In this document: positions 24,197 through 32,180 of the stretch, in pieces | Numbering within the stretch: position 1 is the stretch's first letter | Layout: the number at the start of each line of letters is the position of its first letter | Origin: DTYU01 sp040756575 | GTDB taxonomy: Bacteria; Bacillota; Desulfotomaculia; Desulfotomaculales; Ammonificaceae | Assembly: GCA_040756575.1 (NCBI GenBank) | Contig: JBFLYP010000013.1 | Span: 8,432-72,431 of the forward strand | Length of the DNA: 64,000 nt | Direction of reading: 5' to 3' | The notes under the pieces: model-generated | What the model was told of the DNA's origin: nothing | What the model saw: the letters and a program-made list of their open reading frames with translations, nothing else | The model's database searches: none | Program-made: the position numbers and the translations under genes

Positions 24197-26257
24197 TTAG
24201 CCGACCGGATCTTTCAAGTTCTCAAACCGGAGCCCGATCTCGTCCATTATCTTCCTGCCGATGGCGGAAGCAAAATGAGGGTCAGAGTCAAGAAACCGTT
24301 CCGCTTCCACGCGCGCAAGCTCTAACAGGGCGTGGTCGCGGAGGATGTTGGCAACCTTCAGTTCCGGAAGCCCGGACTGGCGCATGCCGAAGAACTCACC
24401 CGGGCCCCTGATGCGCAGATCCTCCTCCGCAAGAGCGAAACCGTCACTGAGCGCGGTGAGAGCTTTCAAACGCGCCGCCGCTTCGGGCGTTGTCCTGTCG
24501 GCTACAAGAATGCAGTAAGCGGCATGCCCGCCCCTGCCGACCCGGCCGCGGAGCTGGTGCAGTTGCGCTAATCCAAAACGATCGGCATCGTAAATCACCA
24601 TTACGCTAGCGTTTGGCACGTCAACCCCCACCTCAACAACCGTGGTCGAAACCAAAATGTTTATTTCGTTCCGCCTAAAAGAGGACATGATTTTTTCTTT
24701 CTCCTCGAGCTTTAGGCGCCCATGCAGAACAGCAACCTCGAACTCGGGAAAAACCTCCTTGAGTTCCCCCGCAAGGCTGAGCGCGGCCTGCGCCGTCAGC
24801 TTCTCTGATTCCTCGATCAGCGGACAGACAAAGTAGGCCTGGCGGCCCTTTTTTATCTCCGCCCGGACGAATCTATAAACCCTTCCCAACTCCGCCGGCT
24901 TGAGCCAGATTGACTTCACCGCCTGACGCCCTGGCGGCAGGCTGTCTATCACCGTAAGATCGAGGTCCCCGTAAAGGGTCAGTGCTAAAGTCCGGGGTAT
25001 CGGCGTCGCAGTCATCACCAGAACATCGGGATAATCGCCTTTCGCTCGCAGGAGTCCCCGCTGCCGCACGCCAAACCGGTGCTGTTCATCGATCACCGTT
25101 AAACCCAACCGGTGGAACGTTACCCCTTCTTGAATGAGCGCGTGGGTTCCGATCACCACCGCTGCTTCCCCCGCTGCAACGGCTTTTAGTCTGGAAACAC
25201 GTTCCTCTCTCTTGAGACTCCCCGTCAAAAGCGTCACACTAATCCCGACTGGTTCAAGCAAAGACCTCAGGTTTAAATAGTGTTGCTCGGCGAGGATCTC
25301 CGTAGGCGCCATCAGCGCCCCCTGGAGTCCGTTCTCCGCCACCTTGGCAAGCGCAAGTGCAGCCACCACCGTTTTGCCCGAACCCACGTCCCCTTGCAGC
25401 AAGCGTTGCATCGGCTGCGGCTTCTCCATATCCCGCGATATCTCAACCCAGGCTCGCTCCTGCGCCGGGGTAAGAGTGAAGGGCAAGGAGGCCTTGAGGG
25501 CGAGAACCTTTGCTCCGTCCGGTGCGTAGCGGTGGCGCTTTTCCGCCGCCACAATCTCCTGCCGGCGGCGGAGCAGTGCGACCTGAAGGAGGAACAGTTC
25601 TTCAAACACCAAGCGGCGCCGGCCCTCCTCGGCATCATCCATGGATTCGGGGAAATGTGCCGCCGCCAGCGCCCGGGCCCTGTCGTAAAGCCTGTGCTCC
25701 CGCAAGGCATCCGGGGGGAGAACCTCAGGAAGTGCTGATACCTCAGTTTGAAGGATGCTGAAAATCACGGTACGAAGTACACGCTGTGAAAGCTTCTCGG
25801 TAAGCGGGTAAATGGGTACTATACGGCCGGTGCTTAGCCCTTCTTCCCCTTCACCCGCCTCGAACTCGGCAACCTGGATCTCCGGGACGCCAAAACCGTG
25901 CCGGACTTTGCCGGTCACCGTAAGCCGGCTGCCGGTCTTTAATAATCTTTTCAGGTAAGGCCGGTTAAACCAGACCGCGTAGAATATGCCCCACCTGTCG
26001 CGCAGCGCCGCTCGGAACACCTTTATCCCTGAGCGCGCTGTTGTCTCCTGAACCGCAACCACTTCTCCCTCCACCGTAGCCAGCTCCCCTTCTTTGTAGG
26101 CTTTCACCGGCCGGCAGACTGTCCGGTCTTCGTACCGCCGCGGGATATGGTACAAGAGGTCGCCTACACTTCTCACACCAAGACGGGAGAGCAGGCGCGC
26201 CCGCTGAGGGCCGACCCCTTTCACGTATTGAACGGGTTTCTCCCAAACGCTATGCAA
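24197..26257 (-). CDS. recG: ATP-dependent DNA helicase RecG
   Basis: This 686-residue protein has an N-terminal wedge/OB domain (VKGVGPQRARLLSRLG, YEDRTVCRPVKA), then superfamily 2 helicase motifs: LLQGDVGSGKTVVAALAL (I), MAPTEILAEQHY (Ia), VIGTHALIQ, VIDEQHRFGVRQR (II), MTATPIPRTLAL (III), STTVVEVGVDVPNASVMVI (V) and HQLRGRVGRGG (VI). It remodels stalled forks and branched DNA. Start is TTG 26257 close to AAGGGTGGG. Normal length. Confidence 0.96.
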   Translation of the reverse strand: MHSVWEKPVQYVKGVGPQRARLLSRLGVRSVGDLLYHIPRRYEDRTVCRPVKAYKEGELATVEGEVVAVQETTARSGIKVFRAALRDRWGIFYAVWFNRPYLKRLLKTGSRLTVTGKVRHGFGVPEIQVAEFEAGEGEEGLSTGRIVPIYPLTEKLSQRVLRTVIFSILQTEVSALPEVLPPDALREHRLYDRARALAAAHFPESMDDAEEGRRRLVFEELFLLQVALLRRRQEIVAAEKRHRYAPDGAKVLALKASLPFTLTPAQERAWVEISRDMEKPQPMQRLLQGDVGSGKTVVAALALAKVAENGLQGALMAPTEILAEQHYLNLRSLLEPVGISVTLLTGSLKREERVSRLKAVAAGEAAVVIGTHALIQEGVTFHRLGLTVIDEQHRFGVRQRGLLRAKGDYPDVLVMTATPIPRTLALTLYGDLDLTVIDSLPPGRQAVKSIWLKPAELGRVYRFVRAEIKKGRQAYFVCPLIEESEKLTAQAALSLAGELKEVFPEFEVAVLHGRLKLEEKEKIMSSFRRNEINILVSTTVVEVGVDVPNASVMVIYDADRFGLAQLHQLRGRVGRGGHAAYCILVADRTTPEAAARLKALTALSDGFALAEEDLRIRGPGEFFGMRQSGLPELKVANILRDHALLELARVEAERFLDSDPHFASAIGRKIMDEIGLRFENLKDPVG

Positions 26258-26674
26258 CCTGACCCACCCTTAATCCAAGATACAGATACTCTCTCAACAC
26301 AAAGAATCAGGCAACCGCTCTTATTAAAGCCGGATTTGACATCTTTTGCATTACTCCTACTGCTGCAGCGAAAAAACCCTAAAAAACCCTTGAGAGTTAA
26401 CAACATTGTGCCCGTTAATATAATAAATGACCAGTTGTTACCCACTTCAACCATCTCCTTAAGAGAGTGTTACAAAACTAACTTATCAAAAAAGTATGGT
26501 AATCTAATAGCCTCTCGCCGCACGGTCTACTCCTATGCCTTAATTGACGTTTCACAAAACTTTTGCTAAACTGGAAAAAAGCTAAAAAACGGTAACGGTA
26601 TTAAACCCCATGTTAGAGAAATAATTTATTTCAAAAAACGATATCAGGTAAGCCTCATTCCGGTAGGAGGAGCT
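26258..26674. other. AT-rich intergenic stretch upstream of recG and the activase genes
   Basis: No firm gene. A minus-strand frame from about 26440 has a fair AGGAG site and one hydrophobic segment (WSFIILTGTMLLTLKGFLGF), so a small membrane peptide is possible, but it runs into recG and no family was recognised. A promoter for the plus-strand gene is listed separately. Confidence 0.35.
26544..26572 (+). promoter_or_regulatory. Candidate promoter of the activase pair
   Basis: TTGACG (26544-26549), a 17-base spacer and TAAACT (26567-26572) lie about 100 bases before the ATG at 26675. The -10 box is weak. Confidence 0.4.
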
Positions 26675-28858
26675 ATGCTAACTGTCGGCTTTCCCCGGGC
26701 CATGTCTTACTACTACCTTTACCCGTTCTTCCGTACATTCGTCGAAGGTTTGGGTGCGCGTCTGGTATTGTCGCCCTTTACCACAAAGGCCACTCTCGGG
26801 AAAATGGAATTTTGCCCCACCGATGAGCCCTGCGTGGCGGTGAAACTCCTTTTTGCCCATGTTAAGGAGCTCTTGGAACGCGATATCAATAAGATACTGA
26901 TACCTTGTCTGGTAAGCGTCGAACCCGATAACTACTGCTGTCCGAAGTTCATCGGTGTGCCTTATATGGTGCAGAACGCAGTCCAAAATCACGGAGAGAT
27001 TTTAATTCCCCGCATAGACCTTCACCGTGATGATACATCCTGGCAGGAGTCTTTCGTTAACGTTGCCCGCCGTCTTGCGGTAAATTCACGGCGCCAGGCG
27101 CTCCATGCGCTCAAAAAAGCCGCCGAGGTGCAAAGGCGGTTCGACCGTGTGGTGGCCCTCAAGCGTCTGACTGTCGAGGATGCGTACCGTTATTTTGAGG
27201 AAGGTACGCTGTTCAACGGCGTAAACGCCCGGACCGAAGCGCGGGACGAGAAGCGTCCGGTAATCGGCGTGGTCGGACATCCCTATATCATTTACGACAG
27301 CATCAGCCTTGATATCCTTAAGCTGGTGCGGGAATACGGTCCCGTGCTCACCGCCGAAATGGTCCTGCCGGAGGCAGCCCGCAGAGAAATCGATTCCATT
27401 GCCGAAGGAGAGCGCCTTTGGAGCTTTGAAGCGCAAGTCCTCGGCGCTGCGCTGCACTACCTTAGAAACCGGATGGTGGACCGCCTTATCCTGGTAGGGT
27501 CTTTTGAGTGCGGCCCGGAGTCGGTTATTGAATCCTATGTAGAGGAGGAAGCCCGACGCCAGGGTATTCCCTTTCTCCTGCTTACCTTAGACGAACATAC
27601 GGGCGAAGCCGGCATGGTCACGCGGATAGAAGCGTTTATGGATGTTGCCCCCGAGGAAGCACCGCCGGCACAAGTGGAAACGAAAGCGCCGAAAGCCAAA
27701 ATTATACCCGGGCCGCATCCGGAACGGATGGTCGTAGGACTGCCCTCTATGGGACACCTCGATGTGGCCATCCGGTGCGCTCTAAGCGAGTGCGGCGTAG
27801 ACTCGCTCCCCACCCCGCACGCGTCAAAAGAAATCCTGGAACTCGGCAAGGTCCTGTCGCCGGAGTTCGTTTGCATGCCCTTCGTAATCACCCTCGGGCA
27901 GATGCGGTATCTGTTAGAGCGCGGGGCAACCCATCTTTTGATGGTCGGGGGTAAGGGGAAGTGTCGGCTTGGTTGGTATGCCCAGATACAGGAACAGTTG
28001 CTGCGGAACCTCGGCTATGAGTTCGAGATGATCATCATTGACTCGCCTGTGCCTCTTGCCAGGCGATGGAGCAAATTCCGCGGCGCCATTAAAGCAGCAA
28101 CGGGTGATGCCTCCTGGTGGCGGGTCATCAAGGCCCTGTATGCAGGTTACCATCGCATCGCTGCAATTGACCGGGCCGAGCGGGAATGCCACCGGATCAG
28201 GGCCTTTGAAAGAAAACAGGGCACCGTAAACAGAGTCTTTCAACGGTTTGTACGCAGCGTGGAGCGCGCCCCCGACTCTCAGGCGGTGCAGAAACTGCTC
28301 CGGGATTTCTTGGACGAGGCAAACAGCATTCCGCTGGATGACACCAACCCCGTCCGCGTCCGGATTATCGGCGAGATCTGGGTGGTGCTCGAAAGCTACG
28401 TGAACCTGCACCTCGAGCAGATGCTCGGGCGCTCTGCCGATCCCCGCGTCTGGGTCGACCGGGAGATCTCGGTGACCAACTGGTTCCACCAGCACCTCTT
28501 TCCCACGCGCGATGCTTTAAAGCGCCGGGATGAAATAAAAGCCGCCGCCCGACCGTATTTGGGCACCGAGGTGGGCGGCCACGGGCATATCAGCGTAGGG
28601 CTGACCGCGCTCGCGCGGAGAGAAGGCATGGACGGGATCATACACTTGATGCCATTCACGTGTATGCCCGAAATTGTGGCCCAGAACATCCTGGTACAGC
28701 TCAGCCGGGAATATGATCTCCCAATCCTGACGTTCATCATCACCGACCAGACCGGCGAGGCGGGTTTTGAAACCCGGGTTGAGGCCTTCCTGGATATCTT
28801 AAAGGAACGAAAGGTAACGGAGGCTGAAGAAATCCCATGCCCAACTTCCTTGGCATAG
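26675..28858 (+). CDS. Fused acyl-CoA dehydratase activase-related protein (DUF2229/HgdB-like, two domains)
   Basis: This 727-residue protein has two halves of one architecture. The first (about 1-325) begins VGFPRAMSYYYLYPFF and carries cysteine clusters FCPTDEPC and IPCLVSVEPDNYCCPKFIG, ending in LDEHTGEAGMVTRIEAFMD. The second (about 345-720) begins VVGLPSMGHLDVAIRCAL and ends MPFTCMPEIVAQNILVQLS, then DQTGEAGFETRVEAFLD. These are hallmarks of the DUF2229 and HgdB-like proteins that accompany 2-hydroxyacyl-CoA dehydratase activases; here they are one chain. It probably binds an iron-sulfur cluster. It overlaps the ATPase gene by 22 bases. The substrate is unknown. Confidence 0.8.
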   Translation: MLTVGFPRAMSYYYLYPFFRTFVEGLGARLVLSPFTTKATLGKMEFCPTDEPCVAVKLLFAHVKELLERDINKILIPCLVSVEPDNYCCPKFIGVPYMVQNAVQNHGEILIPRIDLHRDDTSWQESFVNVARRLAVNSRRQALHALKKAAEVQRRFDRVVALKRLTVEDAYRYFEEGTLFNGVNARTEARDEKRPVIGVVGHPYIIYDSISLDILKLVREYGPVLTAEMVLPEAARREIDSIAEGERLWSFEAQVLGAALHYLRNRMVDRLILVGSFECGPESVIESYVEEEARRQGIPFLLLTLDEHTGEAGMVTRIEAFMDVAPEEAPPAQVETKAPKAKIIPGPHPERMVVGLPSMGHLDVAIRCALSECGVDSLPTPHASKEILELGKVLSPEFVCMPFVITLGQMRYLLERGATHLLMVGGKGKCRLGWYAQIQEQLLRNLGYEFEMIIIDSPVPLARRWSKFRGAIKAATGDASWWRVIKALYAGYHRIAAIDRAERECHRIRAFERKQGTVNRVFQRFVRSVERAPDSQAVQKLLRDFLDEANSIPLDDTNPVRVRIIGEIWVVLESYVNLHLEQMLGRSADPRVWVDREISVTNWFHQHLFPTRDALKRRDEIKAAARPYLGTEVGGHGHISVGLTALARREGMDGIIHLMPFTCMPEIVAQNILVQLSREYDLPILTFIITDQTGEAGFETRVEAFLDILKERKVTEAEEIPCPTSLA

Positions 28859-29859
28859 ACGTAGGCAGCGTAACCACAAAGGTTGTACTTATCGACGAGA
28901 ATTACAACATCTTATTCGACGTTTACCTGCGGACCGAAGGAGGGCCGATCCAGGCCATCCAGCGCGCCTTCAGGCTGCTTTGCGAAAAAGTTGGTGAGAT
29001 CAAAGTGGCCGGCGTCGGGACAACCGGGAGCGGCCGCCGCCTGGCCGGGATCATGGTAGGCGCGGACATAATCAAGAACGAGATCACCGCCCACGCCGTA
29101 GCCGCCCGCAGGGTGGACCCTAACGTCCGCACGGTGATCGACATCGGGGGGCAGGACTCAAAGATTATCTTTTTCCAGAACGGCGTTCCAGTGGGCTTTA
29201 ACATGAACACGGTCTGCGCCGCCGGTACCGGCTCCTTTTTGGACCACCAGGCCGTGCGCCTCGGCATACCCATCGAGGAGTTCGGGGAGTATGCGCTGCG
29301 CTCGACCAATCCGATCAAGATCGCCGGCCGGTGTGGGGTTTTTGCTGAATCCGACCTGATACACAAGCAGCAGATGGGTTACAAGAAAGAGGATCTCATC
29401 GCCGGGCTTTGCCTTGCCCTGGCTGGAAACTACCTCGCCAACGTGGCACGCGGCCGAAAGATCGAACCGGTGGTCTTATTTCAGGGAGGCGTCGCCGCAA
29501 ACATCGGGATGCGGGCCGCCTTCGAGAAGCGCCTCGGTCTGGAGATTGTGGTGCCCCCGCATTTCAAGGTGATGGGTGCCTTGGGCGCCGCGCTCCTTGC
29601 CAAGCGCAACTACGAGCGCCGGCGGCGTCCTTCACATTTCAGGGGTGCCGCACACATCGCGTCGTTTACCTGCACACCGCGGACGTTCAACTGCGGCGAC
29701 TGCCCAAACAACTGCGAGGTCAACGAGGTTTACATAGCAGGAGAATTAGTAAGCCGCTGGGGTACCCGCTGCGGGAAGTGGAACAACCTCAACCTGTCTT
29801 CCACCGACCGGAGTGAAAACCGGTGGGGTTCAGGGTTGAAATTGAGCCAAAAGTTGTGA
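28837..29859 (+). CDS. BadF/BadG/HgdC-type activase ATPase
   Basis: This 340-residue ASKHA-fold ATPase has FLGIDVGSVTTKVVLID (phosphate 1), VAGVGTTGSGRRLAG, VIDIGGQDSKII, NTVCAAGTGSFLDHQA and AGRCGVFAESDLIHKQQ; the two cysteines CAAGTG and GRCGVF bridge a [4Fe-4S] cluster between monomers in HgdC. The tail has extra cysteines (CGDCPNNCEVN). Such proteins push one electron, at ATP cost, into a partner iron-sulfur protein, here probably the product of the overlapping upstream gene. No dehydratase subunits lie nearby. Confidence 0.88.
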   Translation: MPNFLGIDVGSVTTKVVLIDENYNILFDVYLRTEGGPIQAIQRAFRLLCEKVGEIKVAGVGTTGSGRRLAGIMVGADIIKNEITAHAVAARRVDPNVRTVIDIGGQDSKIIFFQNGVPVGFNMNTVCAAGTGSFLDHQAVRLGIPIEEFGEYALRSTNPIKIAGRCGVFAESDLIHKQQMGYKKEDLIAGLCLALAGNYLANVARGRKIEPVVLFQGGVAANIGMRAAFEKRLGLEIVVPPHFKVMGALGAALLAKRNYERRRRPSHFRGAAHIASFTCTPRTFNCGDCPNNCEVNEVYIAGELVSRWGTRCGKWNNLNLSSTDRSENRWGSGLKLSQKL

Positions 29860-29953
29860 TAGAATAGGGTGTGTTTTTAAAAAGTTAAACATGCAGGCAT
29901 AATCCCGCGCCCACGCAAAAATAAAAGCGGCCTTGCCTGCCAGTTTGTTCCCC

Positions 29954-30000
29954 TATCCATTAACTTCGAACTTCGAACTGTTAAACTTAGAACTCTTACG
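29954..30000 (+). repeat. GAACTTCGAAC-type repeat upstream of rpmB
   Basis: CTTCGAACTTCGAACTG and TTAGAACTC sit just before the rpmB ribosome site. Similar words occur at 24136-24165 and over 31410-31640. These look like short interspersed repeats of 8- to 11-base units. Confidence 0.55.
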
Positions 30001-30013
30001 GGAGGTGGAGATT

Positions 30014-30205
30014 TTGGCTAAACGATGCGAAATCTGCGGCAAGACCATTACTTTTGGTATTCAATTAAGCCACTCCCATATCCGTACGAAGCGCACCTGG
30101 ACCCCTAACTTGCAAAGGGTAAAGGCGATCGTCAACGGGCGTCCGAAGCGCATCAGGGTTTGTACCCGCTGTCTGAGGAGCGGCAAGGTGACGCGGGCGA
30201 TATAA
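30014..30205 (+). CDS. rpmB: 50S ribosomal protein L28
   Basis: This 63-residue protein reads AKRCEICGKTITFGIQLSHS, then RTKRTWTPNLQRVKAI and CTRCLRSGKVTRAI; both CxxC pairs of the zinc form are kept. The start is TTG 30014 behind GGGAGGTGGAG; a longer frame to 29933 has no homology. It stands alone. Confidence 0.93.
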   Translation: MAKRCEICGKTITFGIQLSHSHIRTKRTWTPNLQRVKAIVNGRPKRIRVCTRCLRSGKVTRAI

Positions 30206-30224
30206 AACTTAAGAGTTAAAATTA

Positions 30225-30388
30225 CTATAGTTTGAAGAACAAGGCCATCGTAACTGTCAGGGCAGCCGCGATGATGGTTAGCACAGATCGTTCTCGCCAC
30301 CGCCAGGCCACGAGCACGTTCATGACGACCGCCACATCAATGAGGACCGTTCCAATCGCCAGCACCACCCAGGTGTCCGTGACTGGAT
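30225..30388 (-). pseudogene. C-terminal fragment of a small membrane protein
   Basis: In minus sense a frame reads TDTWVVLAIGTVLIDVAVVM, then NVLVAWRWRERSVLTIIAAA and LTVTMALFFKL, then stop: hydrophobic helices with no start. It overlaps, in another frame, the odd tail of the DUF2283 gene, so the two were joined by deletion. The parent gene was not recognised. Confidence 0.45.
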
Positions 30389-30577
30389 ATGCAACTCAGA
30401 TAAAATCGTTTTTAAATCCATTTTTTGGGAGGCATTCAGGATTTCTATACCCACTATCTTGTCTTCAGAAGTTGTGTCTAAATTAACGCCTTCGGAAATT
30501 TCGATAACCCCTTCCGGCGTCTCGTCTCCCAATTTTAGATACAGAGCATCTACTTCATCATCGTAATACATCTTCAT
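30320..30577 (-). CDS. DUF2283 domain protein with rearranged C-terminus
   Basis: The body (MKMYYDDEVDALYLKLGDE, then ISEGVNLDTTSEDKIVGIEI and LNASQKMDLKTIL) is a clear DUF2283 domain, a small family often coded next to DUF4258 or other toxin-like genes. The last 18 or so residues read out of frame through the membrane-protein fragment, so the natural end has been replaced. ATG 30577 has AAAGGA upstream. It may still be functional, as the whole domain is present. Confidence 0.65.
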   Translation of the reverse strand: MKMYYDDEVDALYLKLGDETPEGVIEISEGVNLDTTSEDKIVGIEILNASQKMDLKTILSELHIQSRTPGWCWRLERSSLMWRSS

Positions 30578-30626
30578 CTTTTTCTTCCTTTCTTCAGGGG
30601 ATAGTTTGTTATCACCGTTATTAATA

Positions 30627-30801
30627 TTATCTTCCACCGGTAACCACGATCTTCAACGGATACTTAAATCCTTCAACACTTTCTGTGATTTCATGATTCC
30701 CACAGGTCAGCTCTTCTTCTCCTAAAACCTTTAGCAGGTAAATTCGGGAATTTTATATAATTTTCCTCTTCTTTTGCATGGCATGAGAACTTTATCTTCA
30801 C
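30627..30801 (-). pseudogene. Degenerate small gene upstream of DUF2283 (DUF4258-like start)
   Basis: A GTG at 30801 behind AAAAGGAGG opens KIKFSCHAKEEENYIKFPN, resembling the start of DUF4258 proteins; the frame then fails, and a second frame reads GEEELTCGNHEITESVEGF and ends KIVVTGGR, stop at 30627. DUF4258-DUF2283 pairs are common, so this is probably a frameshifted partner. The assignment is tentative. Confidence 0.35.
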
Positions 30802-30905
30802 AAAGAGCCTGCCCTCCTTTTATTTTCTGCCCAACGATTTCTGATTACTGCCGGTTTTTCTCCAGCCAATGTGTCAAGGAAGCGTCCCCTGACATTAAAG
30901 CGCTG

Positions 30906-31205
30906 TTAGGTTGCGATGTTCGGTTTCGTGGCAGAAAACCGCAAACGAACGTAATCAGCAACCCAATTGCCGTCCGCGTCACAGAGCACAGGGCGTAATG
31001 ACTCGATAACCTCGGAAACAAAGCCTTTTCTCTCGGTCGTGGGCAAGGCAGAGATATAGAGCTGAGCAAATGTCTCCAGCCAGCCGCTCATGTCTCCAGG
31101 TAGTGGAGTTGGACGGGGAAAAAGAGCCATACCAAGATCGGAGACAAACCGCGCGTTCTTGGCGTATTGCTCAGGATTCCAGTGTTGCGCGTGTGAGACA
31201 GTCAT
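30906..31205 (-). pseudogene. Class I SAM methyltransferase remnant (central part deleted)
   Basis: The N-terminal piece (VSHAQHWNPEQYAKNARFVS, then DLGMALF) looks like the start of a trans-aconitate-methyltransferase-type enzyme; it runs directly into a C-terminal piece (FPRPTPLPGDMSGWLETFA ... VADYVRLRFSATKP) typical of the end of the same family. The SAM-binding core of about 150 residues is missing, in frame. At 100 residues it cannot be catalytic. Confidence 0.7.
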
Positions 31206-31220
31206 AGAGCAACCTAACAT

Positions 31221-31636
31221 TTTCTTTTAAACTCATCCTGCTTTGGTGCATTGTATAGTTAATAAGTATGGCCCGTCAAGTTATACTCTTCCCAAAAACC
31301 TGCTACTGTGCCAATTGTTCTATATAATAATTCAGAATGGTGAATTATAAAGTGGTTCAAAAACCTGTGTATGGAGATTAAAGCCACCGTCAAAGGTGGC
31401 TTCTTTACCCTGAACCCTGAACCCTGAACCTTAAACTTCGAACAGATACCAAAGACCCACAGTTTAAGCTTTAATTCGAATTTTAGAACTTCGAACTTTA
31501 GAAGGGTTCAAGGTTCACAGTTCACGGTAATGCAAAAGATTCTAAGCCGCCGGCATCGGCTTTCTTCAACTTAGAACTTTGAACTTCGAACTGTGAACGG
31601 ACCCCGAAGGCCCACAACTTAAGCTTTAACTTCGAA
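31221..31636. repeat. Repeat-rich intergenic stretch (GAACCCTGAACC / GAACTTCGAAC units)
   Basis: From about 31410 to 31640 the sequence is built of related short words: CCCTGAACCCTGAACC, AAACTTCGAAC, TTTAGAACTTCGAAC, GGTTCAAGGTTCACAGTTCAC, TTTGAACTTCGAACTGTGAAC. A longer unit (CCCACA.(C/T)TTAAGCTTTAA.TTCGAA) occurs twice, near 31456-31480 and 31610-31635. The last copy abuts the ribH stop codon. No gene is seen. Confidence 0.65.
31381..31408 (+). terminator. Hairpin with T-rich tail
   Basis: AAGCCACC-GTCAAA-GGTGGCTT followed by CTTT. A good eight-pair stem; as nothing intact is transcribed from the left, its source transcript is unclear. Confidence 0.5.
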
Positions 31637-32101
31637 CTAAAACTGCTTCATCAGATTAGCCATCTCGATCGCATTCACCGCTGCGTTGAACCCCTTGTTC
31701 CCGGCTTTCGAGCCGGCGCGCTCGATTGCCTGCTCCAGGGTGTCCGCGGTAATCACGCCGAAGATCACCGGCACGCCCGTGTCCACCCCGACCCGGGCGA
31801 TGCCCTTGGCCATTTCGCCGGCCACGTACTCGAAATGCGGCGTTGCTCCCCGGATCACGGTGCCCAGGCAGATTACAGCGTCGTACCGGCCGCTCGCCGC
31901 CAGGCGCTTGGCCACGACCGGGATTTCAAAAGCACCCGGAACCCAGGCCACCGCAACGTCCTCGTCGGCGACGCCGTGCCGGTAAAGCGCGTCAAGCGCC
32001 CCGCTCAGGAGCTTCTGGGTGATGAACTCGTTGAAACGGCCGACCACGATCCCGAACCGCAACCCTTCACCAATCAGATGGCCCTCGTAAGTTTTTGGCA
32101 T
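31637..32101 (-). CDS. ribH: 6,7-dimethyl-8-ribityllumazine synthase
   Basis: This 154-residue protein has IVVGRFNEFITQKLLSGALD, AWVPGAFEIPVVAKRLA, CLGTVIRGATPHFEYV (catalytic histidine region) and PVIFGVITADTLEQAIERAG. It condenses the pyrimidine with the RibBA-derived butanone phosphate. It is the last gene of the rib operon. Confidence 0.96.
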   Translation of the reverse strand: MPKTYEGHLIGEGLRFGIVVGRFNEFITQKLLSGALDALYRHGVADEDVAVAWVPGAFEIPVVAKRLAASGRYDAVICLGTVIRGATPHFEYVAGEMAKGIARVGVDTGVPVIFGVITADTLEQAIERAGSKAGNKGFNAAVNAIEMANLMKQF

Positions 32102-32180
32102 TTCCCCTATTACCTCGCTTCCAAATGCTTCCCTAAATCCTGCAGCAGCTACGTCCTTCTTTGCGCCTGAAATACCATAT

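Noticed and set aside
24000..24325. Open plus-strand frame across the SASP-recG gap
   Set aside because: Most of it is antisense to recG or contains the GAACTTCGAAC repeat; no ribosome site and no family pattern.
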